This document shows positions 1 to 12,000 of a stretch of 64,000 nt of DNA, one piece after another. Location of the stretch: positions 21,912,001 to 21,976,000 of the forward strand of contig NC_132970.1 of assembly GCF_047496725.1 (NCBI RefSeq). The letters run 5' to 3'. The DNA comes from Anoplolepis gracilipes. Lineage: Eukaryota > Arthropoda > Insecta > Hymenoptera > Formicidae. Position 1 is the first letter of the stretch, and every line of letters starts with the position of its first letter. The notes beneath the pieces are model-generated. The model was given only the letters and a program-made list of their open reading frames with translations. It did no database searches and had not been told where the DNA came from. A program made the translations under genes and the position numbers.

Positions 1-402
1 ATATTATATATATATTTGTACAAAAATGATAAAAAATTTTTGTCAAAAATTTGTGCCTATGTATATTTGTCAAATAAATAACTCTATAAAATAATTATTT
101 TTGTTAAAAAAAGGAGATTTATTCTAATGAACGATGCTTTTGAATACTGATTTATAAATTTATTGATATTATTATTGGGCGATATTAGTAAGTGTACTGT
201 ATATTAGTAACACTTTATATAATAAATAATCAATATAAAGAGTAAAATGGAAAGTAATCTAACGAAAGCATTTTAATAACTGGTTACTTTACATTATTGA
301 TTGCTTTGTTGATTACAGTGCCTCATAGTGTAGTATAAAGCCTCTTTCCTATTGATTATAAATTTTATATGATACGAAAAAAAGATTAGAAATTTCACTT
401 AC
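1..402 (-). other. Intron or downstream FoxP sequence, AT-rich
   Basis: Very AT-rich sequence left of the candidate 63-nt exon. No open frame with splice signals is visible. It would be the start of the intron leading to the remaining FoxP exons outside the window. Confidence 0.5.
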
Positions 403-465
403 GTTTTTTAAAGAAGAGAAGTAGCCAAAACGTTCCTGGTTAGATGCATGATCGGAAGATGAATC
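403..465 (-). CDS. FoxP: Probable next FoxP exon, 63 nt, 21 codons
   Basis: The segment is flanked by an acceptor (AATATTGTAG before 465, with the pyrimidine-rich stretch CTTCTTGTTT further upstream) and by a donor AAC|GTAAGTG after 403. It is open in phase 0, which matches the phase-0 donor of the 971-1558 exon, and is exactly 21 codons. It would encode a short Ser/Asp/Asn-rich peptide starting DSSSDHASNQERFGYFS. I do not recognise this peptide from FoxP proteins I know, so it may be a lineage-specific or alternatively spliced insert between the Q-rich region and the downstream domains. The length, phase and strong donor support it; the acceptor is only moderate, and a chance match cannot be excluded. 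Confidence 0.5.
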
Positions 466-970
466 CTACAATATTAAATAATATTTAAATTAAACAAGAA
501 GATGAAAGATGTCAGAATTAAATGCAAAGGCTTTGTAAATTGCAAAATTATACGACAAAATTAATTTAAAATTAATTGTAACGTCAACATTTTATGATTT
601 CAAAAAATAGATTAATCTACTATGTATCTAACATCTAATTTAATGATAGCATTTTACAATCTAAAACCATCATAGTATATATTCTAGTATAGTAAAATTA
701 AAAATTCCATAAAAAATATGAAAATATATTTAATATAAATATTTTCGTTAAATTGAAAAAGATATTCGTTGAATAAAATATTTATTTCGGTCTGTATTAT
801 CTCGTATAAAATATATCTTATCTAAACTGAGAAAAATAAGAAATAAAGAAATAAGAAAATATTGTAAATAATCACAATATATGTATATGTTATTAAGTAT
901 TCGCAATAAAAATAAATACTTATAAAATAAATGCGTATAACGTTGAAAGACTTAAAGAGAAAAACTTTAC
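466..970 (-). other. FoxP intron between the 588-nt exon and the candidate 63-nt exon
   Basis: About 505 bases of AT-rich sequence bounded by a CAG|GTAAAG donor on the right and a TTGTAG acceptor on the left (minus-strand reading). Nothing else is recognisable in it. Confidence 0.5.
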
Positions 971-1558
971 CTGATGATGCTGTTGTTGTTGTTGTTGCAT
1001 GTACAATGTGTGCTGCTGCATAAAGGACTGCAATTGCGTAGGGCTGAGTATGTGTTGTTGCAGCAGCTGTTGCATTTGATGGAGGCCGCTCGCCGAGCTA
1101 AGCATCATCTGTGAGGGAGTCTGCGACGGCGGTGCCCCTGGCGGGCCACCGGGTGGCGGGCCCTGGGAAGGATTCGGCGGTGAACTCCTCTGCGGGGCTT
1201 GCGGGCTCTGGTGCGGACTAGGTTGGGGCCCTGGCGCCCCCGAACTGGGCTGTTGCGACTGCTGCGTGATAATTGGCTGCTTTTGCTGGGTCATGGGTGC
1301 TGCTGTCACTGCGTGTCCGGCGGGACTGAGCTTCCCATTGCTTTGGTACTCGATACTAAGATCCTGCTGCTGCTGCTGCTGCTGCTGTTGATCAGCAGCC
1401 CCGTTGCCACCACCGGTCTCCGCAATGTTACCCCTGCCGGGATCACGATTGCGAGTCGTAGACAGACGATCCCTGTCACGGCAATCGCGTTCCCGCGACG
1501 AGAAGACGCTGTCGCGAGCTTGTTGCTGCTGTTTCAAGGCTGCAAACAGCGAAGTAGC
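971..1558 (-). CDS. FoxP: FoxP internal coding exon, Q-rich N-terminal region (partial gene)
   Basis: This exon encodes 196 residues of a FoxP forkhead transcription factor, a nuclear DNA-binding regulator with neural roles in insects. Seen: it opens with ATSLFAALKQQQQARDS, has a pure nine-glutamine tract at residues 57-65 (bases 1364-1390), a Pro/Ser/Gln-rich linker at about residues 85-155, and ends with QMQQLLQQHILSPTQLQSF and a Q/H-rich tail (about 161-196). The last block aligns by eye with the QMQQILQQQVLSPQQLQAL segment of vertebrate FOXP proteins, which is the main reason for the call. The acceptor reads TTCGTATTTCAG before 1558 and the donor CAG|GTAAAG after 971; both boundaries are phase 0 and 588 nt is exactly 196 codons. 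There is no in-frame ATG upstream in the open frame before the acceptor, so this is not a first coding exon. Zinc finger, leucine zipper and forkhead domains are not in the window. Family assignment is confident; exact exon ends are read from splice consensus only. Confidence 0.88.
1364..1390 (-). repeat. CAG trinucleotide tract encoding poly-glutamine in FoxP
   Basis: On the minus strand one CAA followed by eight CAG codons encode nine glutamines. The near-pure codon run makes it a coding microsatellite liable to change length between individuals or species. PolyQ tracts are typical of FoxP N-termini. Confidence 0.9.
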
Positions 1559-2778
1559 CTGAAATACGAAAATGGAGATCGAGAGCTCGATCAAAAGGCT
1601 GTTGCCTCATGGAAAAATTATAATTTGTCGTAAAACGTCGGCAAAGAGTTACATTTTGAACATCCAGATTTTAATCGGTATTTACGCAGCGACAAATTTC
1701 GAGATAAGGAAACGAGGGTTAAATGAGAAAGATAGCACAACGCAGAATAGCGGGGAAGCTAAGAGCAGCTTCGGGCGGAATATTCATGATATAAATACCA
1801 CGTAATGTACATGCGTTAAACTTCTACCGTATTTTGAACAATATTGATCTTATCTAATGGTATTCGAGCGGGCCAGCTCTCGGCTCCGTCATCATTGGCT
1901 GGCTCGAAGGAAAACTCGCTGTTGTCTGAATGACGTCGGTTCGAGTCTCCTCGGCTGTTTACACAGCGAGATTTGTTTTATTAAGTTCTATCATCAAGCA
2001 GATTGTCGAGTGTAAAGGCGGAACCGAGCACTCAGCTTCTCTTCCGCTCGCTTCTTGCTACGAGGGTACGATCGAGGGTCGAAACTTTCCAGCGCGTTCC
2101 AGATGTCTCGATAAGTTCTTCATTATTATATTATTGTATGATATAATGGAACGGTATTAGAAACACGCCGTTTCCTAAAAATATGTTATCTTTAATTACC
2201 TTAATAAAATGTATCACCTTAGAAATAACCTTGTGTTACAAATCCTCATATTTTCGCAACGATTGAGTGAAGTTTCGTAATATACAAGTAATAGCTTTGA
2301 ATGTGTGTATGGCATCAAGAAATATTGTTTTTCAAATTATCTACATTCTGTATAAATATAAAGTTAAAATAACTTTAGAATTTTTCTAGTAGATTTTCCT
2401 TTCTCTCTCTGTTTTTCATTGTAACATTTTCCGATATAGTTTTAAGGAAAAAGTTTTAAATTGTATGACAAAAATTAAATCTTTTTAACAAAAAATGATT
2501 ATTTTAAAATAATTGTACTTACAAGAAATTTGCAGAAATTAAATTTCAAAATTAAATTTTAATTATTGTTGCATGTGTATTTAAAATTTATTAATTTATG
2601 TAAATAAATTATTTCCATTGTTTCTTATGAACTGTCAAATATATAATCTCTATATAAGTATATGTTTAATATTTATCAGTTTATTTTTATTAAAGTAAAT
2701 ATTTTAAAATGTAGACGCAAGCAAAATAATGATGCAACTGTAATAAAACTGACAAGATATTTATTATATGTATAATAC

Positions 2779-2784
<6 letters not shown>

Positions 2785-2817
<33 letters not shown>

Positions 2818-2825
2818 ACACACAC
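2785..2825. repeat. (TG)n followed directly by (CA)n
   Basis: About 15 TG units (2785-2815) run straight into five CA units (2816-2825), giving a short self-complementary junction. Such runs can adopt Z-DNA or hairpin forms; no function is implied. Confidence 0.9.
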
Positions 2826-4092
2826 GTATCGCTCTAATCAATTAGTTGTTTTTGTCAACATTTATTTTAAACATATATGTTATATCACGTACACTAGCAA
2901 ACAAAATGATGTACAAAAAAGACACGTTCAGTTAAAAATATTTCCAATTTGAGTGCCCGTTGGCCTCGCACTTCGTGCCTTCGTCGGAGAACCGAATTGC
3001 ATAACAAACAATCGTCACGCAACAAAGTAATTACCACAAACACACGTGTCTCGGGACGCATTGCTTGTGCAAATATTTATCAATCCAAGGATCCAACAGA
3101 ACAGCAAAACACCTTGTCGAAGAGAAGCGCGTTTTCCGATGTATTTATCTCGCGAAAATATTCCCTCGCTTTTTTGTGTCTTTACACAGTAAAATTTTTG
3201 TCCCTATCTAACATTACTCAAAAGTGCCGACTCCGTTAATTCTATTCTAATCAGTAGAAACGTTCCGTAAATATGCGGTATATGACTCATCACAAATGTG
3301 TTTATAATATGAAATCATGTTTATAATTACATATGTCATTACGGTCTAAAAATAGTTTTGAAAAATTCTCTCTGTTAATATGCAGTAAATAATTCCGTAC
3401 ATATATAATTATGATTGATACAACTGCAAGAATTATATAAGTCAATTTGCATAAAAATTATTTATTATTTGCGTGTTAGGTTATTTATAATTTATGTGTA
3501 ATATAGTATAAATGATGTCATTTTGTGCTATTCGGTTGTGCTGACTAGCCGTTTTTATATGATCCAGTCAACCAGAAACCTCCGTCTTTCTGAATCAAAT
3601 ATCCCATCGGCCGCGAAAGACGAAGATAAATTTAAAATACGTTTGCCTTTGTGCACGACGCTACGAAACGATTGTCTCGCGGATGAGAGACCGTGTGTCT
3701 CTTGCAAATCCAGCATGCCGAGTCCTATGCTAATCTTATTTGTGTACGATTACGTATGTTTATAACATGCAAAGAAATTCCATGGCGCACGTTATCAGTG
3801 TTTAGTCAGGAGCGCCAGCGCGTGGCGTTTCGAAGTGAAGTCTGCGAGGCAGAGGAAAGAAAGAAAGAAAAGGGAAAAGAGGAGGACGATAAAGTTAGAA
3901 GGCGATGAAGGAAAACAGAAGAAAAGGCACGTCACTTTATAGAATTTTGCTCGTGTGTCTCAAGCCCTTGTCGAATTCTTATTTTTTTCGTTACTGTAAT
4001 CACGAACTCCGCGGTTCACGTCAACTTACATCTCTTCATTTTACGTAGACTGCTCAATTTTTCATTCATACAATTTTTTATTCAAATTTTAA

Positions 4093-4100
<8 letters not shown>

Positions 4101-4124
<24 letters not shown>

Positions 4125-4125
4125 T
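4101..4125. repeat. (AT)n microsatellite
   Basis: Uninterrupted AT dinucleotide run in AT-rich intronic sequence. Confidence 0.85.
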
Positions 4126-5567
4126 TCTGATTATCATTGAGAAAAAAAAAGACTTTTTACTACAATATATAACAAAACATAAAGTTATATTTTTTAATTG
4201 CATTGCATTATATGTAAATAATAGAAATCAATATGTTGTCCTAGTGTGAAAATAATTAAAATAATTATATTTTCTAATTTCAGAATAATGCAGTATTGAA
4301 TAAGAGAGTTCAGTTTCTATGTACATACATTAAGCAAATTAATCAGGTTTCTTTTCTGTTCTAGTTCTGCTCTTGCTTAGAAATATTTTATAAGATTTAA
4401 AATACAATTGTTATATAAATTAAAACAAAATTCTATCTACGAATAAGTAAAATCATGCATATTCGCTCAGATTGCGAACAATATCGTTTATCCGTGAAAT
4501 TAGCGAAATGCGATGATCGGTAAAATTATTTAATCTACTTCTGTTTATCCTTTAGCCTCACAGTCGTCCTTTAATTCATTAATATCAACTTAGCGTCCCT
4601 CTTTTAATGAAGAAACGAAAATATTCTTAAAGCGAAATCGCGAACATCGCGGAAAGGGTTACTCGTTATTCGTTGCGAAAATATAAGAGTTTTTAGGGGA
4701 AAGGGGAGAAGATAAGAGAAAAAGACGATGAAGCTCGACGTATGTACACGGGGACCAAAGGAAAAAGATATAAGAGTACGGAAGAATGAAAGTATAAGGA
4801 CCAACGTTGAAGGGCCATCGACTACAGATAAGAGGGACTCCTAAGACTCTTTTAAGAAAAGGTTAAATAAAGGTCGGAGGCCGCGCTTGTTGTTGGCTGT
4901 TCAGATTCCTTCGACCCCTACCCTCCCCTACCCTCTCGCCCTGGCGGGTACCTCGCGTAACGCCACTTATTTGAATCCCGGAGGCTTCTTCGAGTTCAAC
5001 CCCCTCGCGCGGGCTCTCATATCTTTTATATATTAGAATTTTCACCAACGTTTCTCTCCCCGCAAGCTCCGCTCTGTTTACTGTTTGGATTTATTCCTTC
5101 CTTCTTCCCCCTCCATACCGCAGCAACCTCCCATACCAAATCTTCCATGGCTGTATATGAGTTCCTTATGTACACCCTCGTCGTGATACTTTCGGTTCTG
5201 CTCGTTGCCGAACTTTCTATTACGCCTCTTCCGCTTCATCTGCTGGAACGAGGGTAGCCGAGATATTTAGACAACTATGACTCACCAATTTTTTATCGAA
5301 TATCTAATATAGCAATTTTTTTCATAAATGTGAATTTGTAATTTAACTTGTTTTTTTTTTATATAGACAGTCGAGTAAATTTATTCTACTTTCATCTTTG
5401 GAAATTTTCTAAGGTGAAAAATAAAACTAATAGGATATATTACACAGAAATGTATCTATAATAAAACGAAATTTTTTTATATAGTCACAAATAACATATT
5501 TTTTTAGTTTTTTATCATCTGCTTAATCGCAGAATAATTATTTTAATAATGTATACAAAATATATTT

Positions 5568-5626
5568 GATATTTAACGAGTTTGCAAAAACAATTCAATA
5601 TTTAACGAGTTTGTAAAAATCACTCA
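5568..5626. repeat. Two-copy tandem duplication, about 29-bp unit
   Basis: Two adjacent copies share the core ATATTTAACGAGTTTG followed by (C/T)AAAAA; the copies differ at a few positions. It looks like a local replication slippage product. Confidence 0.75.
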
Positions 5627-6560
5627 TTTTATGAAAAATAAAAGGATATAGCCGTTTAATGATACGATTATCACGATTTAATAACGAACAATCAACAGCA
5701 ATCGTTTTATAACTGCTGGGTAGAAAAAGGGAGGATATCAATATCAGCTGATATGCGGAAATGATGAATACAAAACGAGTATCGGAATTTCTGTTGTGTA
5801 GGCGATTGTTCGATAGCTGGCGAGTGGCGAGCGTTCGGCCGCCTTCCAAACCGATGGGATATCGTTAGATTTTAAACTCGTTACAAGCACGCTATCAGGA
5901 GTGTTTATTCAGCGCGCTTTTCTGCATGTCGACGATACACGGACTAAACTACGTGCGTTGAGCCTCGTCCAACACGCTTCGTGTGTGCATGCTTGCTCGC
6001 GTTGCAGATGATGCTTTTGCACGAGAAAAAAGCCAACGTTTAAATCGACACTGGTACCGACGGTCCGCTTGCACAATGAATTCAGATTTGGCTTTTTATA
6101 TATGCATATTTTACATCGAATGTTTGCCAATTTTGCAATCCCGGTCACTGTTTTAACATAGCTGTTTTATCAAGGCGTTCAATAACTCATAATAATTTTT
6201 TATATTTAAGATTTGTTTTAATATTCTAAATTAAAATTTTAAAAAGAACTATTATACAATATATATCGATAGTTTTTTTAATTTATATATATTTCTTTAA
6301 TTAATGATAAAAATTATTTTTTATATAAAAATATAGAAAAAAGTATAAAATATAAAAATTAATTTAAAACATGTGCGGAAGGCATTTATATAAAAATAAT
6401 ATTTGAAAATATGAACAAAATAAAACAGATATGATAGAGATTGTCAAAATTATTATACACGTGTAGACGATGATTTCAAGAATTTTACTTGATATCGCAG
6501 GCTCTTTCAAGATACAAAAAAGGATAATGGAATTAAAAACCGGAAGACCGCGTTTTCAAC

Positions 6561-7120
6561 TGGATTAACACCTGGTCCCCTTATCCGCTTTATCTGCCGG
6601 AATACTCTTCTGAGTTTCAGTTATAGAAGCAAAAAGGGAACAGTAGTGAAGGGCAAAACAAGGGTTGGCGAGGTGTCCCTGTCTCTCGTTTCGTATTCAC
6701 GCGGTCGCGGGCCAATCAGAAACGCGTCTCTTTACACCCGCCTCCTGTTGACGTTTGTCATAATATTTTAATATTAAATCGCGTTACGGGCAGCCATGCG
6801 CTCGCATAATCAGACGTTACTCACTGGCCCGAGTGTGTGTAAGAGTCTTACGGACGTACGTGAGAGGGAGAGTGAAAGAAGGGAGGATGAGAAAGCAGAC
6901 GCGACATGAGTATTCGACGCCCCCATCGTTTCGCGAGAAATGTGGAATACAAATTACCCCGCAGATTCCGACCGACTGTCGCTATCGTCGCCAACTGTTC
7001 GAAGAGAACGAGAATTTAGGGATAATAAATAAAATTGGGGACCACGCAGAAAGTATTTGCTGCAAACTCGGTGCTTGCACGTTAAAGGTGCGAACAATTT
7101 TTCGATTTTTGCTACTGAAT
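6561..7120. other. GC-richer island with a strong minus-strand donor
   Basis: CpG-containing patch in which open frames occur on the plus strand. On the minus strand an ATG at 6926 opens a 34-codon frame ending exactly at a full-consensus donor CCA|GTGAGT (exon end 6825, phase 0). The peptide is Ser/Leu-rich and matches nothing I know, so I treat it only as a weak candidate first exon for FoxP. Confidence 0.2.
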
Positions 7121-9060
7121 ATATGTATAATATTTTTTATGTATAATAAATAAATAATACTTTTTCATAAAAATATATATTTTTATAAATATATAGTCTA
7201 TATTTTTATTAAGAATTGTTAAATATATAGCTTTTGGAATGACTAAATCGTCGATCGAACGAACGAAATTTATGCAATTAGGTGCTTTCCTAGCAAAAGA
7301 GAGTTCCAGCTGTGAAATGTGTCCTCAACTTTCCACTTCCCGTTCGCGCTGCAAAACGTCTATCTCGGAGAAAATAATCGCGAGAGGCGAGTCGAGTTGA
7401 GTTAGAAACGCCACTTACGCCCCTTCGGCCAGCGAAGGGACATCCGCTAGTGACTTGACGTGGCTTCTGAAAAGGACGTGCAATATTGAGAGGAATTAAC
7501 GATTCCGCGGGCGTTCGTTTTGGTCGACGGTCCGACTAACGTTTCACGTGCTCGGCTGCCGGAAAAGAGAAAAGAGGCAGAATTGCCTGGGCGGAGGGTG
7601 GAGGGTGCGGGCAGACAGGTTTCCTGGGACGATTGACCATGGCGGATATTTGGAGAATGGCTAGGACCAAGCGGACGGAATGTCTCTGGTCTCAATTGTT
7701 AACGGGCTGTGTACATTATAGATGGCCCCGTGATTGGTTCGTCAGCCTCTCAAAAACTCGGACCCATCGCCGTCGACCTCCTCCGCCTTCCCTCCCTCTC
7801 GACTCTTTTCCCCCGAACCTAACCCTCTATCTACGCCGGAGTCCCGGAGTTACCTGGTCGCCGCCACTCGTTTCGAAGGTTTATTTTAGTGCAACGACAC
7901 GACCAAACGGATCACGATGACGACCCCGGACGAACTTTTATCGGAGCTGATTCTTTCGGTTGACAATGTAGAAACGCCCTTCCATCGGTATCAATTAGTA
8001 CGATTCGCTAACCTTCATTCAACGACTCTTCATTCGTCGGTCCCTTGCAGAATTTGTCGATCGCCTGGTGTCTCGAACGTGTCGATCGTTACAAAAACTT
8101 TCAATTCAATTACGTCATCATTAACTATCGCCAAACTACATATGTATGTTGAAATTTTTGACAATTCTATAATAAACATTATTTATTTAACTATAGGGTA
8201 AGTACTTTTTAAAATAATGAAAAATATTGATTTCATAAATGTATACAATACAAATAATGTAATTATACTCGTACTTGAGAAAGAATTCTTATCGGAGATA
8301 ATTTTGCAAGAAACAATTTAGCCAATTTATAATCTGCGTAATTCTTTACTTTTGAGTAATTAATGGTGTAAATAATCATCATGTTAGAAATTATCTGTAG
8401 GAAAATATTTACACGGGTACTAAATGTATTTACACTGTCCGTGACATATTTTGCAAATGATGAAAGTTTCGCGAAAAAGTGGCCTCTCGAAATAATGTGA
8501 CGAACGTGGGGCAAAGGAAGAAACAAAGATCGCCGGCATTATGCAAGGTAAACGATATCCGCGGTATGTTCTCCCGTAGGTATCCGTTGTCTGTGTGTAC
8601 AGAAATTAACGCATAGAGGTGTGGGATTGTCGCAGCTGGATAGGCGAGATACAGAAGGTCGAGACTGCCCAGAGAGATGGAGCCGAGGAGATGGAGGGAG
8701 CGAGAAAGTGTGCGTGCACCCGCGAAAGCGTAGGGCCGACATTCGGAGGGAGAAGGGTGAGAGAACGAGAACGGATGAACAGAGAAACCCGAACAGAGGG
8801 TGCATCGGAGAGAGTAATTTCGACATTCTGCGGGTTTGCTTACATCCATCGGTTCAGCGATTTTCGCGTACGCATCGCGAAATGTGCGACGTCGTACGTG
8901 TCGTCGCAGCGACAATCTCCCATTTCTTCTCCCATTTCTATAGGATATGTGCTTCCGGCCGGATTCATTAGTAGGCAACCAGAAGAATCTATAAATATAC
9001 GGGGGTCTTGTAGATCTTGCAACTTGCATTTCATTTGCTTCTTTAAACTGCTTTTGTAAA
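7121..9060. other. Two GC-rich islands (about 7240-8110 and 8500-9010) separated by AT-rich DNA
   Basis: Open frames exist on both strands over the same bases, for example minus 8430-9029 against plus 8619-9059, which signals composition rather than coding. No known domain was recognised. The islands may be regulatory or simply compositional. Confidence 0.5.
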
Positions 9061-12000
9061 TTATTCTATAACAAAACCTCCTTCCAAGAACCTCCTTCGA
9101 ACAAAATTTATAAAATAATTTGAAGTTAAATATCTCTCTAATTATCTACATATTTTTAAAGTTTAAATATTAATTACGGAAAAACGTTTCATTTTCAATT
9201 GCTTATAATTCATATGTAAAAGACAATTTACAATTTAAAAATATTTAATATCACATCACTATTAGCATACAAATTTATAATAAAATAAAAACCTGATTAA
9301 AATAAATAGAAATAAAAAAACAAAAATTGGTTTTCAACTAACAAACGTTATTTATACAAACACAAAACAATGTATTGTACTGTTAAAACAATGTTTTCCT
9401 ATTCCAGGAAACCGGGAACCAGATCCTTAGGCAATGGCCAGGTAATCTCTTCGCGCCGGAGGAGGCTGTGTTTTACTTTCGTTCCGGTTAATAATTCAGT
9501 ATCAATTAGTGGCCGTTTGAATTATGAAAAGACCTTTCTTCGCTTCTGACTTTCCGGCTGGCGGATCTCGTGGCTTCCTTGCCAAAGGAATGAAGCAAAA
9601 AACACGGGATACCTGAGCTTGGATCTCGCACAATATATTGCGCCCGTTTAGATTAAATTAAGTCAATTGTCGCAATAACTACGCGAGCACATTCAAAGCG
9701 CATACTTTTACATTATTAAAAGAGAAATTTATTTAAAATGTCTGATCGTGTTAAAGTTTTAACCACCAGTATTTTGAAAGTTTTTTTCGCAGAGGTCCTC
9801 CAACATGAGCGGAAAATTGAATATAATAAATTTACGCGTAAATTTTAATAAAAGCTACAACAAAATATCAATCTACTAATGTTTTAAAATACCCTTTAAC
9901 TTTGGTTTTTTTTCAGTTTTTCCGAAAAAGATAGCTCAAACATTGCCACGAAGAAACAACAGTTTTCAGACTCTCGTTGTAGTTGTGCAAACACCGTTAG
10001 ACTTTCCCGTTACATCAAACGCGATATTGTAATATCGAGCAGCGGCAAACACGACTTCTATTAATTCCATTTTCGCAAAGAAACAGTAGATTAACGAAGG
10101 ATAGACGCGGAAAGAGGAGGCCGAACAAGAGAGGAAGAGAAGAGGTACACACACAGAAGAAGAACGAAGAGGCTACTGAAAGAACATGGTGGACCAAGGG
10201 AGAGACCACTAGAAGCCCTCGCTGATGCAGTGGAGGAAAGGAAAGGCTGACGAAGGCAAAACCGCCCCTGAAAAGTCTCAGGGGTGAAAAGACTGAAACG
10301 ATGGTTACCGCCAAGTGGATGTAATTTTTCCGTTGTTTGATTTTCATTAACGACTTGTGGCCAACACGGGCTGGCAACAACGTGGCTCGAAGGCAGGGGT
10401 GGTCCAAGAAACGGAAAATTATGCTCCACCAAACAGATGTATCCTTTATTTCATTTTCTTCGGCGAACGCATAGTTAGAAGTTTATTTCCGCCGCCGGAA
10501 ACGACTGTGCGATAATGGCAAAAGTCAGCAGAAGAAACAAAACATCTCGTGTTTTATCGCGCTGTGTTTTATTATCGTTCAACTATCGAAATATCTGAAA
10601 TAAGGTCGATAAAGAAGCTACGGAATGAATCTATTCAATATTGGATACAAAGCGATGTAATGAAACGAGAAAATCAATTTAACAATCCTCAATTCGAATA
10701 ATCTTTTTGAATGTAATATAATCAAAAGCTTTAGTATATTAAACTGATTGATAGATCGAAAGATAAACAGATTTAATTTTAATTGAGAATTATCGGTTTG
10801 ATTATTTTTTTTTTTTTTTTTTATGTATAAGGTGTCACAAAAATGATAATACTGAGAATTATTAAATCATCCAAATAATATATTTAAAATAAAAAAAAAA
10901 GGATTAGTAAAATATAAAAAACACTTTATAATACGAAGTAATTAATATTATATAAATTTAAGCATAAGCTAAAAATAATTAAATATTAATAATAATTTAT
11001 ATTAAATATTGCATATCTTATTAGATATTCAACATTAGGATTAATGTAGAAAAATATATAAAAATAATATTAGTTATATTTTTTTATATAAAAAATGAAA
11101 TTGCACAACTTTAGAAGCGCAGAGTCTTTTACATGCATTCGATAAGGAAATGTCCGACATAAATAGTCTCTTAGGAACAGGAAACTATTGAATCTGCTGT
11201 TTTTCGACAGAGCAACTCTCACGCGATTTTCAGAAAAAGGCGAGTGCGACGCGATAAAAAAAAAAAGCGGCAGAGTGAATAATGGAAAGTGGCGAATTCC
11301 TTTTCTGGTAGTCGCCGAGCAGACGAGCTCCATTAAAGGTCTCTAAATCCCCGACGTATCGCGCCCCCTCGTACTACGCGATTTACTCATCCCTGCGAAC
11401 CCCCCTTGTCCCCGCAGCCCCAGCGCGTACATAGACAGATCATGACCCAGCATACGGGTATTCGCTTTTGCTCGTAGACGCATATTTATTCGCAGTCCAT
11501 TTTGGTTTGTTTGCACAAACGAGAGAGTCCGTCAAGCCGACGACGGACCTCCGACCGTCGTCGCCTCGCCGCCCCACTTTTCCAGCACTTCGCTGTTGCA
11601 TTCCTGCGCGTTTCCGCTTTCAGAGATGGAAAACGCAAGAGAGGCCTTTCGTTCTTGACGCACTTTGATCGTTTTATCGAGAAATTATGGTGTTACTTTT
11701 AATTTCATTTTTAGAGCAATGTTTGATACAGCTTCACTTAACCAAAGATCGCATATGTGAATTTTCATTTTTTTTAACTTTAAAATATATCATATCTTTA
11801 AAAATATGTTGAATAATAATTATGTTGATATACTTTATACATCATATTTGTAAACTGAAGTAAATAAGTTTCACGACAAATATTATTCAAATTATATATC
11901 AATTTATAATAATAATTTTAACGGAATAAAATAAAAATTTAATTTTTTAATTAAATCGCGAGGAATGCTACTGAAAAGTGTCTGTCAATTACAATTTATA

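Larger units (their letters stand above)
1559..6560. other. FoxP upstream intron, AT-rich with minor GC patches
   Basis: No gene recognised. Mostly AT-rich with less AT-rich patches near 1860-2110, 2950-3240, 3500-3960, 4600-5270 and 5600-6150. Short open frames occur in these patches but show no known domains. Contains a TG/CA microsatellite (2785-2825), a TA repeat (about 4101-4125) and a small tandem duplication (5568-5626). Confidence 0.6.

Noticed and set aside
1559..1594. Extension of the FoxP frame upstream of 1558
   Set aside because: The open frame continues only to a non-ATG codon, and the TTTCAG acceptor at 1559-1560 explains the boundary.
1930..1965. tRNA-like B-box GGTTCGAGTCTCC
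   Set aside because: The spacing and T-stem do not pair, and no matching acceptor stem or A-box was found.
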